Source of the DNA: Chloroflexia bacterium SDU3-3
GTDB taxonomy: Bacteria > Chloroflexota > Chloroflexia > Chloroflexales > Roseiflexaceae
DNA length: 64,000 bases
Assembly: GCA_009268125.1 (NCBI GenBank)
Contig: WBOU01000001.1
Span: forward strand, 186,001-250,000
Reading direction: 5' to 3'
Shown: positions 56,989 to 64,000 of the stretch, one piece after another
Layout: each line of letters opens with the position of its first letter
Numbering within the stretch: position 1 is the stretch's first letter
Translations under genes and position numbers: made by a program
Notes under the pieces: model-generated
Told to the model about the DNA's origin: nothing
Seen by the model: only the letters and a program-made list of their open reading frames with translations
Databases searched by the model: none

Positions 56989-57952
56989 CTGCGCGCCACG
57001 CGGCGGGCGCATCCGGGGCCAGCGCCACCGCGCCGGGCAGGGTGGCCAGCAGCAGCTGCGCGAAGGCCGCCACCGCGTGCTGCTTCACATAGGCGCGGCG
57101 GCAGGCCAGGCTCACGTGGCGCGCGGGCGCGGGCGCGGCGAAGGGGATGAGCCGCACCATGTCGGGCAGCGCGGCGCGCGGCTCCACGCTGAGCGCGGGC
57201 AGCAGCGTCAGCCCGCCGTTGTGGGCCACCAGCTGCTTGAGCATCTCGATGCTGCCGCTCTCGAACTGGAAGGTGCGCCCGAAGGCCAGGCACTGCTCGC
57301 CCCGCCCGCCCGAGAGGTGGCAGAGATCGCGGGTCAGCTGGCCCAGGCAGTGCGCCTCGGAGAGCAGCCAGACATCCTCGGGCGGCAGCTCGGCCAGGCG
57401 CAGGCTGCTGTGCCCGGCCAGGGCGTGCTGGGCGTGCACATAGCCCAGCAGCGGCTCGCTGAACAGCGGCCACTGCAGCAGGTCGGCAGCCACATGCGGC
57501 GTGGCCACCAGCCCGATGTCTAGGCTCTCCTCGCGCAGCCGCTCCACGATCACCTCGGTCTGCAGCTCCTCCAGCACCAGCTGCAGCTGCGGGTAGCGCT
57601 CGGCCAGCGCCGATACCAGCTGGGGCATCAGGTATGGCCCCAGGGTGGGCAGCACGCCCACGCGCAGCACGCCCGCCACCAGGCCCTCGGCGGCGCTACA
57701 CAGCTCGGCCAGCCGCGCGGCCTCGCGCAGCACCACACGGGCTTGCGCCACTACCTTACGGCCCACATCGGTGGGCACCACCGGCGTGCGGCTGCGGTCG
57801 AACAGCACCGCGCCCAGCTGCTGCTCGGCCTTCTGGATCTGCATCGAGAGCGTGGGCTGGGTGACGCAGCAGGCCGCCGCCGCGCGGCCAAAATGGCCAT
57901 ACTCCGCAACAGAAACCAGATACTCTAGCTGTACCAGTGTGATTGAATTCAT
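56981..57952 (-). CDS. LysR-family regulator, OxyR-like
   Basis: 323-residue regulator. The winged HTH is at residues 5-60 (LVQLEYLVSVAEYGHFGRAA, TQPTLSMQIQKAEQQLGAVL). The redox pair of OxyR is conserved in position: C202 and C211 in AHCLGQLTRDLC (E. coli 199 and 208), nine residues apart. Hence it should sense peroxide by a disulfide. It is divergent from a catalase gene. A promoter (TTGACA-17-TATCAT) ends 6 bases before the ATG, so the mRNA seems leaderless; the longer frame has no support. The 11-bp inverted repeat in that promoter is its likely operator. Confidence 0.92.
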   Translation of the reverse strand: MNSITLVQLEYLVSVAEYGHFGRAAAACCVTQPTLSMQIQKAEQQLGAVLFDRSRTPVVPTDVGRKVVAQARVVLREAARLAELCSAAEGLVAGVLRVGVLPTLGPYLMPQLVSALAERYPQLQLVLEELQTEVIVERLREESLDIGLVATPHVAADLLQWPLFSEPLLGYVHAQHALAGHSSLRLAELPPEDVWLLSEAHCLGQLTRDLCHLSGGRGEQCLAFGRTFQFESGSIEMLKQLVAHNGGLTLLPALSVEPRAALPDMVRLIPFAAPAPARHVSLACRRAYVKQHAVAAFAQLLLATLPGAVALAPDAPAAWRAAR

Positions 57953-57958
57953 GGGGTA

Positions 57959-57987
57959 ATGATAGATAAAATTGATCGCTCTGTCAA
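57959..57987 (-). promoter_or_regulatory. leaderless promoter of OxyR-like gene
   Basis: Minus strand: TTGACA (57987-57982), 17 bp, TATCAT (57964-57959), only 6 bases before the start codon at 57952. Confidence 0.68.
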
Positions 57988-57994
57988 TTTTATC
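57965..57994. promoter_or_regulatory. LysR/OxyR operator
   Basis: GATAAAATTGA (57965-57975), 8-base spacer, TCAATTTTATC (57984-57994), perfect 11-bp arms. It contains the T-N11-A pattern of LysR sites and overlaps the regulator's own promoter. Confidence 0.65.
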
Positions 57995-58101
57995 AATTTC
58001 ACTTATGGCATATCGCGTGGTAGTGTTATTCCGACCGAAGGAAGCAGGCATATTTCTTGCCACGCCTTACGGCTTCTGCCGAAGAGAGGGATTGAACCAC
58101 C

Positions 58102-59718
58102 ATGAGCGATGACACCAAGAATGGCACGCCCAACGGCTCGCCGGACTCTGCCGATAGCAACCTGACCACCCGCCAGGGCCACCCGGTCTACGACAACCAG
58201 AACCTGCGCACCGTAGGCAGCCGTGGCCCGGCCACGCTGGAAAACTACCACTTCATCGAGAAGATCACCCACTTCGACCGCGAGCGCATCCCCGAGCGGG
58301 TGGTGCACGCGCGCGGCGCTGGCGCGCACGGCTTCTTCGAGGCCTACGGCAGCGTGGGCGGCGAGCCGGTGGCCAAGTACACCCGCGCCAAGCTGTTCCA
58401 GGAGAAGGGCAAGCGCACGCCGGTGTTCGTGCGCTTCTCCACGGTGATCCACGGCGGACACTCGCCCGAGACGCTGCGCGACCCGCGCGGCTTCGCCACC
58501 AAGTTCTACACCGAGGATGGCAACTGGGATCTGGTGGGCAACAACCTGAAGGTGTTCTTCATCCGCGACGCTATGAAGTTCCCCGACCTGGTGCACGCCT
58601 TCAAGCCCGACCCGGTGACCAACCGCCAGGACGGCCAGCGCATCTTCGACTTCATCAGCCACACGCCCGAGGCGATGCACATGATCACCTTCCTGTTCTC
58701 GCCGTGGGGCATCCCCGCCAACTATCGCCAGATGCAGGGCTCGGGCGTAAACACCTATAAGTGGGTGAACGCCCAGGGCCAGGGCGTGCTGGTCAAGTAC
58801 CACTGGGAGCCGAAGCAGGGCATCAAAAACCTGACCCAGGCCCAGGCCCAGGAGCTGCAGGGCCAGAACTTCAACCACGCCACCCAGGATCTGTACGACG
58901 CGATCGAGCGCGGCGACTTCCCCGAGTGGGAGCTTTCGGTGCAGATCATGAGCGACGACGAGCACCCCGAGCTGGACTTCGACCCGCTGGATGATACCAA
59001 GATCTGGCCCAAGGACCAGTTCCCCTGGCTGCCGGTGGGCCGCATGGTGCTGGACCGCAACCCGGTCAACTACTTCGCCGAGGTCGAGCAGGCCGCGTTT
59101 GGCACCGGCGTGCTGGTGGACGGCATGGACTTCTCGGAGGACAAGATGCTGCTGGGCCGCACGCTCTCGTATTCCGACACCCAGCGCTACCGGGTGGGGC
59201 CGAACTACCTGCAGCTGCCGATCAACGCGCCGCAAAAGCCGGTGGCCACCAACCAGCGCGACGGCCAGATGGCCTACCGCGTGGACCTGGCGCCAGGGCA
59301 GAACCCCCATGTCAACTACGAGCCATCCTCGCTGGGAGGCCTGCACGAGTCGCCGCGCAGCGGGGCCGAGTACACGCCCGAGTTTCACGGCCAGCTGGTG
59401 CGCCAGAAGATCGAGCGCACCAACGACTTTGCCCAGGCGGGCGCGCAGTACCGCGCCTTCGAGGACTGGGAGCGCGATGACCTGATCACCAACCTGGTCA
59501 GCACCCTCAAACCAGCCACCAGCCAGATCCAGGAAAAGATGGTCTGGCTGTTCACCCAGTGCGACGCCGACTACGGGCGGCGCGTGGCCGAGGGCCTGGG
59601 CCTCGCCCAGGGCGGCGCGCAGAACGGCCACGGCGCACCCTTGGGCGTGAACCCGCAGCAGGCCGACGAGGCCGTGCGCAAGGCCGAGGACGAAGGCCAC
59701 CCGGCCAAGGCGTACTAG
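58102..59718 (+). CDS. monofunctional haem catalase
   Basis: 538-residue enzyme that splits hydrogen peroxide. Catalytic set: H69 in [16 protein letters not shown], the Asn of [13 protein letters not shown] (N147) and the haem-ligand Y357 in [34 protein letters not shown] is typical of the small-subunit clade. The N-terminal 20 residues are polar and unstructured, and a C-terminal extension ([19 protein letters not shown]) follows the core. No signal peptide. GAGAGGGA lies upstream. Next to an OxyR-like regulator, which surely controls it. Confidence 0.96.
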   Translation: MSDDTKNGTPNGSPDSADSNLTTRQGHPVYDNQNLRTVGSRGPATLENYHFIEKITHFDRERIPERVVHARGAGAHGFFEAYGSVGGEPVAKYTRAKLFQEKGKRTPVFVRFSTVIHGGHSPETLRDPRGFATKFYTEDGNWDLVGNNLKVFFIRDAMKFPDLVHAFKPDPVTNRQDGQRIFDFISHTPEAMHMITFLFSPWGIPANYRQMQGSGVNTYKWVNAQGQGVLVKYHWEPKQGIKNLTQAQAQELQGQNFNHATQDLYDAIERGDFPEWELSVQIMSDDEHPELDFDPLDDTKIWPKDQFPWLPVGRMVLDRNPVNYFAEVEQAAFGTGVLVDGMDFSEDKMLLGRTLSYSDTQRYRVGPNYLQLPINAPQKPVATNQRDGQMAYRVDLAPGQNPHVNYEPSSLGGLHESPRSGAEYTPEFHGQLVRQKIERTNDFAQAGAQYRAFEDWERDDLITNLVSTLKPATSQIQEKMVWLFTQCDADYGRRVAEGLGLAQGGAQNGHGAPLGVNPQQADEAVRKAEDEGHPAKAY

Positions 59719-59742
59719 CACAGCGCATAGCTACTAGGCAGC

Positions 59743-59773
59743 ACGGCCACGGGCGAGATTTGCCCGTGGCCGT
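59743..59773. terminator. hairpin between catalase and serine hydrolase
   Basis: 12-bp perfect stem ACGGCCACGGGC/GCCCGTGGCCGT (59743-59754 with 59762-59773). It lies between convergent genes. Confidence 0.65.
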
Positions 59774-59778
59774 ATGCG

Positions 59779-60999
59779 CTACTCAGCGGCGAGCACCTGC
59801 CCAAGCACAGGCAGCGCGGCGAACGCGCTGTAGAACTCGTTGCCAGCCGGGGTGGGCGTGGGGAACGAGCTCATCTTGGCCACCACCATCTGGGCCACAG
59901 GGTCGATGTAGAGCATCTGGCCGCCGTAGCCCAGCGCGTAGTAGGCGCGGTGATCATTGCCCAAGAACCACCACTGGTTGTGGTAGGAAGCCTGGGGGAA
60001 CATGGGGTTGGCGGCTGAACCATTCGCATATGCTACTGGCTCGCCGCCGCGCTCGATCTCGCCCACCACAGCCGCCGGGATGATCTGCTGGCCGCCGAAC
60101 GCGCCGCGCTGCAGCAGCATCTGGCCAAACCGCGCCATGTCGGGCAGCGTGGTCAGCAGGCCCGACCCGGCAGTCTCGAAGGCCGCCGGACCCACCACCC
60201 AGTGTGCATCGAGATCGGCCCGCAGCGGCTGCCAGATGCGCTCGGACATCAGCCCGGCCAGGGTACGCCCGCTGCGCCGCATGAGCAGCCAGGCCAGCAC
60301 ATCGGTGTTGGGGGTGAGGTAGGTGAAGCGCTGGCCGTGCGGGCCAGACTGGCGCATGGTGGGCAGGAACTCGTAGATCGTCTCGGCCCCGGCGTAGCCC
60401 TCGGGGCGGGCGCGCCAGCCCATCACCACGCTGTACTGCCAGTTCTCCGAGATCGGGTCGACCTCATCCTCGCGAAACTGCACCGCCGTGGTCATGTCCA
60501 TGATCTGCTGCACGCTCGCGCCAGCCCAGCCGCTGCCCGCCAGCTCGGGCAGGTAGTCGGTGATCGGCGCGGCAGGGTCGAACAGGCCCTCGTGGGCCAG
60601 CAGGCTAGCCAGCACACCCGTCATCGACTTGCTGCCCGAGGCCCAGGCGTGCAGGGTGTGCGGCTGCATGCCGTTCAGGTAGCACTGGTAGATCACGTGG
60701 CCGTGGTGCAGCACCATGATGCCGTCGGTGTAGCTCATCTCCACCATGTCGTCGAAGCTAAATGCCTGCCCGGCGCGGTTGTGATAGCGCACCTGCGAGA
60801 GATCGCGCGGTGCCAGGGGCAGAGCGGTGGCCACGCCCTGGCCGCGCCACACATCGGCGGTGGGGTTGAGCCGCTGGATGTTCTGGAAGCTCCAGCGGTT
60901 GTAGGGGCCGAGCAGCTGCTGGGCGTGGCTCACGCGCACCTGCGGCGGGAAGCCGCACATCAGGCCCAGGGTCTCGGCGGTGTCCGCAGGGGGGGTCAT
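59779..60999 (-). CDS. class-C beta-lactamase-like serine hydrolase
   Basis: 406-residue cytosolic member of the beta-lactamase/esterase superfamily. The nucleophile is S121 in the SxxK motif SGSK (ASGSKSMTG), and the Tyr motif is FTYLTPNTDVLAWL (Y227). ALGYGGQMLYIDP near 360 is the KTG-equivalent strand. No signal peptide is seen, so peptide esterase or amidase action is likelier than antibiotic resistance. GAGGAG is 9 bases upstream. The gene starts 11 bases after the stop of the unnamed regulator B, and the two form an operon. Confidence 0.88.
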   Translation of the reverse strand: MTPPADTAETLGLMCGFPPQVRVSHAQQLLGPYNRWSFQNIQRLNPTADVWRGQGVATALPLAPRDLSQVRYHNRAGQAFSFDDMVEMSYTDGIMVLHHGHVIYQCYLNGMQPHTLHAWASGSKSMTGVLASLLAHEGLFDPAAPITDYLPELAGSGWAGASVQQIMDMTTAVQFREDEVDPISENWQYSVVMGWRARPEGYAGAETIYEFLPTMRQSGPHGQRFTYLTPNTDVLAWLLMRRSGRTLAGLMSERIWQPLRADLDAHWVVGPAAFETAGSGLLTTLPDMARFGQMLLQRGAFGGQQIIPAAVVGEIERGGEPVAYANGSAANPMFPQASYHNQWWFLGNDHRAYYALGYGGQMLYIDPVAQMVVAKMSSFPTPTPAGNEFYSAFAALPVLGQVLAAE

Positions 61000-61010
61000 A
61001 GGGTTGCTCC

Positions 61011-61547
61011 TCACTCGGGTAGGGCGCGCAGATCGCGGAGTCGCTCGACCTGGGGGCGCAGCACGCGCCGGTTCTGCTGGGGGTTAGCCACCGAGGGGTC
61101 GGGCACCCACTCTAGCAGGCCGCTCTCGATCGCGCGGGCGATGCGCATGCGGTTGGCCTGGGTGTTGGCTCCAAAGGCCAGCGCCGCCGCGTTGCTGATG
61201 GTGATCAGGTCTTCGCCCGAGACCCACCAGCGCACCCGCGAGGCCACAATACCCAGGTCGCTGCGCCAAAAGTCGTCGGGCAGGGTGGTGGGCGCGCCCA
61301 ACGCGTTGCTGCGCAGCAGCGCCATCAGGCCCGCCAGCGCCCGCTCGGCCTCGGCCACCAGCGCGGCGCTGCGCATGTGCTCGCCGTTGGCCACCGCGAT
61401 CAGCAGGGCGAGGTCGCGGCGGATAGGGGCCTCGGCAAAATCTGTTACGTCAACTTCGGCGGCGCCGAGCGGCAGGGACAGGCTGCGGTGGTGCGCCGCC
61501 AGTAGCGCGATGATCTGATCGATAAGCTGGCTGCCAAAGAGTGCCAT
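61011..61547 (-). CDS. unnamed DNA-binding protein, paralogue B
   Basis: 178-residue protein related to the one at 39952. Shared features: a helical N-terminal half (LIDQIIALLAAHHRSLSLPL), then RVRWWVSGEDLITISNAA, NRMRIARAIESGLL and PDPSVANPQQNRRVLR, which together look like a winged helix. AGGAG is 5-6 bases upstream of the ATG at 61547. The promoter spacer has CTAACGTGAGTT, related to the CTAACGTTAG site of paralogue A. It forms an operon with the serine hydrolase. Probably a transcription regulator of a yet unnamed family; the DNA-binding role is inferred. Confidence 0.72.
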   Translation of the reverse strand: MALFGSQLIDQIIALLAAHHRSLSLPLGAAEVDVTDFAEAPIRRDLALLIAVANGEHMRSAALVAEAERALAGLMALLRSNALGAPTTLPDDFWRSDLGIVASRVRWWVSGEDLITISNAAALAFGANTQANRMRIARAIESGLLEWVPDPSVANPQQNRRVLRPQVERLRDLRALPE

Positions 61548-61572
61548 GTGTGCTCCTGTTCTCCATAGGTTG

Positions 61573-61600
61573 ATTATAACGCAACTCACGTTAGTTTCAA
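61573..61600 (-). promoter_or_regulatory. promoter of paralogue B operon
   Basis: Minus strand: TTGAAA (61600-61595), 16 bp, TATAAT (61578-61573). The spacer begins with CTAACGTGAGTT, in the same place as the operator in paralogue A. Confidence 0.7.
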
Positions 61601-61749
61601 AATTAAGCATCCGGCGTCTGAACCATATCAATATTACTCTGTATCAACGCTACCCTACCAGATCCGCCAAACGTCGCAGATGCTGCCTCTCGCCGGTGGG
61701 ATACAATACAGCCATATCATATCGCTCAGGAAGGATTGACACCAAACCC

Positions 61750-62313
61750 ATGACCCAACCGAATGCCCGCTACCTCTTCCTGCTCGCCAGCGCCCGCCCC
61801 GGCGGCAACAGCGAAGCCCTGGCCCGCCACGCCGCCGCCGCGCTCCCGCCCGAGGCCGAGCAGCGCTGGCTGCACCTGCGCGATCTGCCACTGCCGTCCT
61901 TCGAGGACATCCGCCACAGCAGCGATGGCACCTACCCCGAGCCACAGGGCCACGAGCGCACGCTGCTCGACGCCACGCTCTGGGCCAGCGAGATCGTGAT
62001 TGTCACGCCACTCTACTGGTATAGCATGTCGGCCAGCGCCAAGCTCTACTTCGACTACTGGAGCAGCTGGCTGCGCGTGCCATCGGCCAGCTTCAAGCAG
62101 CAGATGGCCGCCAAACGGCTGTGGGGCATCTCGGTGGACAGCAGCGGCGAAGAACGGTTCATACAGCCGCTGCTGGGGGCGCTGGTGCTAAGCGCCGAGT
62201 ATATGGGCATGCGCTGGGGCGGCCTGCTGTGCGGCTACGGCAACCGCCCCGGCGAAGTGCTGGCCGACGCGGCCTCACTGTCGCGGGCGGGTGCGTTCTT
62301 CGCCGAGGCGTAG
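61750..62313 (+). CDS. NAD(P)H-dependent FMN reductase-like flavoprotein
   Basis: 187-residue flavodoxin-like reductase. FMN phosphate loop: LLASARPGGNSEALARHAAA near residues 11-30; quinone/flavin loop TPLYWYSMSASAKLYFDYW near 92-110. It resembles the NADPH:FMN reductase/YwqN group. AGGAAGGA is about 13 bases before the ATG, further than normal. It could supply reduced flavin to the LLM enzymes elsewhere, although it is not linked. Divergent from paralogue B. Confidence 0.87.
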   Translation: MTQPNARYLFLLASARPGGNSEALARHAAAALPPEAEQRWLHLRDLPLPSFEDIRHSSDGTYPEPQGHERTLLDATLWASEIVIVTPLYWYSMSASAKLYFDYWSSWLRVPSASFKQQMAAKRLWGISVDSSGEERFIQPLLGALVLSAEYMGMRWGGLLCGYGNRPGEVLADAASLSRAGAFFAEA

Positions 62314-62321
62314 CGCAAAAA

Positions 62322-62348
62322 AAGGCGGCGGGCACTACCCGCCGCCTT
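62322..62348 (-). terminator. Rho-independent terminator of superoxide dismutase gene
   Basis: AAGGCGGCGGG/CCCGCCGCCTT (62322-62332 with 62338-62348), loop CACTA; on the minus strand followed by T7. Confidence 0.85.
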
Positions 62349-62362
62349 CGCATCGAAAAAGG

Positions 62363-63112
<750 letters not shown>

Positions 63113-63222
63113 AGCGGTCTCCTCCTCTTGCAGAAATACGCACACCGATCACAGCACGCGCCGTGCCAGCGCATCTGGTACAATCCCTTTCGCTCGCCCC
63201 GAGATCGCTGGAGAAAATAACT

Positions 63223-63918
63223 GTGCCACACTTTGACATGATCGCGTTCGACGCCGACGACACGCTCTGGCATAACGAGCGGCTCTACACCGCCGCCCAG
63301 TCTACGCTGAAGCAGCTGCTAGCCCACTACCACCCGCCCGAGTGGGTCGAGCAGCGGCTCTACGCCACCGAGATGCGCAACCTGGCCCACTTCGGCTACG
63401 GCATCAAGAGCTTCGCGCTCTCCATGATCGAGACGGCGGTGGAGCTGACCGAGGGCCGGATCAGCGGCGGCGACATCCAGCAGATCATCGACACCGCCAA
63501 GGGCATGCTGGCCGCCGAGGTGGTGCTGCTAGACCACGTGCAGGATGCGCTGGAGGCCATCGCGCCGCAGCACACGCTTATGGTGATCACCAAGGGCGAT
63601 CTCTACGACCAGGAGCAGAAGATCGCGCGCTCGGGCCTGGGCCGATTCTTCGCCCACATCGAGATCGTGAGCGAGAAGCGGCCCGAGACCTACGCCGCCA
63701 TCCTGCGCCGCTACGACATCGCGCCCGAGCGCTTCCTGATGGTGGGGAACGCGCTGCGCTCGGATATCCTGCCCGTGCTGGCGGTAGGCGGGCACGCCGC
63801 CTACGTGCCCTACGCGCAGACATGGGCGCACGAGGCGGGCGAGCGGCCCGAGGGCAACCCGAGCTTCCACGAACTGGCCCACATCGGGCTGCTGCCCGCG
63901 CTGCTGGCCGCGCTTTAG
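63223..63918 (+). CDS. HAD-family hydrolase
   Basis: 231-residue haloacid-dehalogenase-type phosphatase. Motif I is FDADDTLWHN (Asp nucleophile, near residues 9-18), motif II VITKGDLYDQ near 125, motif III Lys in SEKRPETYAAIL near 150, motif IV VGNALRSDILPVLAVGG near 175 (Asp). I chose the GTG start at 63223 with GGAGA 8 bases upstream; ATG at 63238 would remove part of the first strand. Likely acts on a phosphorylated metabolite; specificity unknown. Confidence 0.88.
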   Translation: MPHFDMIAFDADDTLWHNERLYTAAQSTLKQLLAHYHPPEWVEQRLYATEMRNLAHFGYGIKSFALSMIETAVELTEGRISGGDIQQIIDTAKGMLAAEVVLLDHVQDALEAIAPQHTLMVITKGDLYDQEQKIARSGLGRFFAHIEIVSEKRPETYAAILRRYDIAPERFLMVGNALRSDILPVLAVGGHAAYVPYAQTWAHEAGERPEGNPSFHELAHIGLLPALLAAL

Positions 63919-63937
63919 CGGCGGCAGCGGGGCACCG

Positions 63938-63970
63938 TTTTACCACCAAGACTCCAAGGCACCAAGAAGA
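63938..63970 (+). repeat. dispersed ACCACCAAGGCTCCAAG repeat, last copy
   Basis: TTTTACCACCAAGACTCCAA, then GGCACCAAGAAGA, 20 bases after the HAD stop codon, in the same orientation as the copies at 10137 and 38154. Confidence 0.75.
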
Positions 63971-64000
63971 ACAACGGTCATAGAGCTTGGATGCGCAACC

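Noticed and set aside
58003-59721. 572-codon minus-strand frame opposite catalase
   Set aside because: Antisense shadow of an unmistakable catalase gene.

Overview
This 64 kb window is GC-rich bacterial chromosome, densely packed with genes. It most likely comes from a Chloroflexota bacterium of class Chloroflexia. That is an inference from gene content: a large DUF4157 protein, a secreted beta-propeller protein ending in YLPVISRG, TPSPT-type linkers in a lipoprotein, many one-component regulators, and luciferase-like monooxygenases. No rRNA, tRNA or CRISPR array was seen, so the taxon cannot be fixed from this window.

Region by region. (1) 1-10.1 kb is a beta-mannan/cello-oligosaccharide locus: a divergent GH94 cellobiose phosphorylase (cut by the window edge), then a LacI regulator, a GH130 phosphorylase, a secreted GH5 mannanase with a carbohydrate-binding tail, and a cellobiose 2-epimerase. 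A TetR/DUF4386/SDR regulatory unit lies in between (1.5-3.9 kb). (2) 10.5-12.5 kb is a TetR regulator and an alpha/beta hydrolase that share an operator-like palindrome. (3) 12.6-23.5 kb is an XRE regulator, a peptide-type ABC importer without an ATPase, and a six-gene operon (GNAT, CE1758-type LLM, M20 deacylase, two NtaA/DmoA-type monooxygenases, MsnO8-type LLM). It resembles the Bacillus ytm S-alkylcysteine salvage operon. All three transcription units start from promoters with the same element in the spacer. (4) 23.5-25 kb is a MarR regulator and a ring-cleaving VOC dioxygenase with matching palindromes (MhqR-like). (5) 25-34.7 kb holds a secreted BNR propeller, a FAH hydrolase, AIM24, an unknown gene with a RelA/SpoT-type HD protein, a TetR-CocE pair, a zinc-ribbon gene with a duplicated tail, and a WD40 membrane protein.

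(6) 34.7-38.1 kb carries an ADP-ribosylglycohydrolase with a small overlapping partner, a VOC protein, a membrane protein and a tyrosine recombinase followed by three dispersed intergenic repeats. (7) 38.4-44 kb carries a lipoprotein, an unnamed autoregulated DNA-binding protein, isochorismatase/MarR divergent genes, and an ECF sigma factor with an anti-sigma/LolA-like partner. (8) 44.4-50.3 kb carries a TPR protein, an unknown coiled-coil protein and a 1333-residue DUF4157 protein. (9) 50.6-54.7 kb is regulators (a lone HTH, WYL, AraC) with two VOC proteins. (10) 54.7-64 kb carries an isochorismatase-family hydrolase, an RsbU-like phosphatase, a divergent OxyR-like LysR/catalase pair, a second copy of the unnamed regulator in an operon with a class-C serine hydrolase, an FMN reductase, a Tat-exported superoxide dismutase and a HAD hydrolase.

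The regulatory DNA is unusually readable. Many intergenic regions show a consensus sigma-70 promoter (TTGACA, 16-17 bp, TATAAT-like) with a perfect palindrome inside the spacer, and several regulators appear to be made from leaderless mRNAs. The strongest candidates for new biology are the shared promoter element of the organosulfur-like regulon, the paralogous regulator family with CTAACGTTAG operators, the DUF4157 locus, and the duplicated 3' tail in the zinc-ribbon gene.
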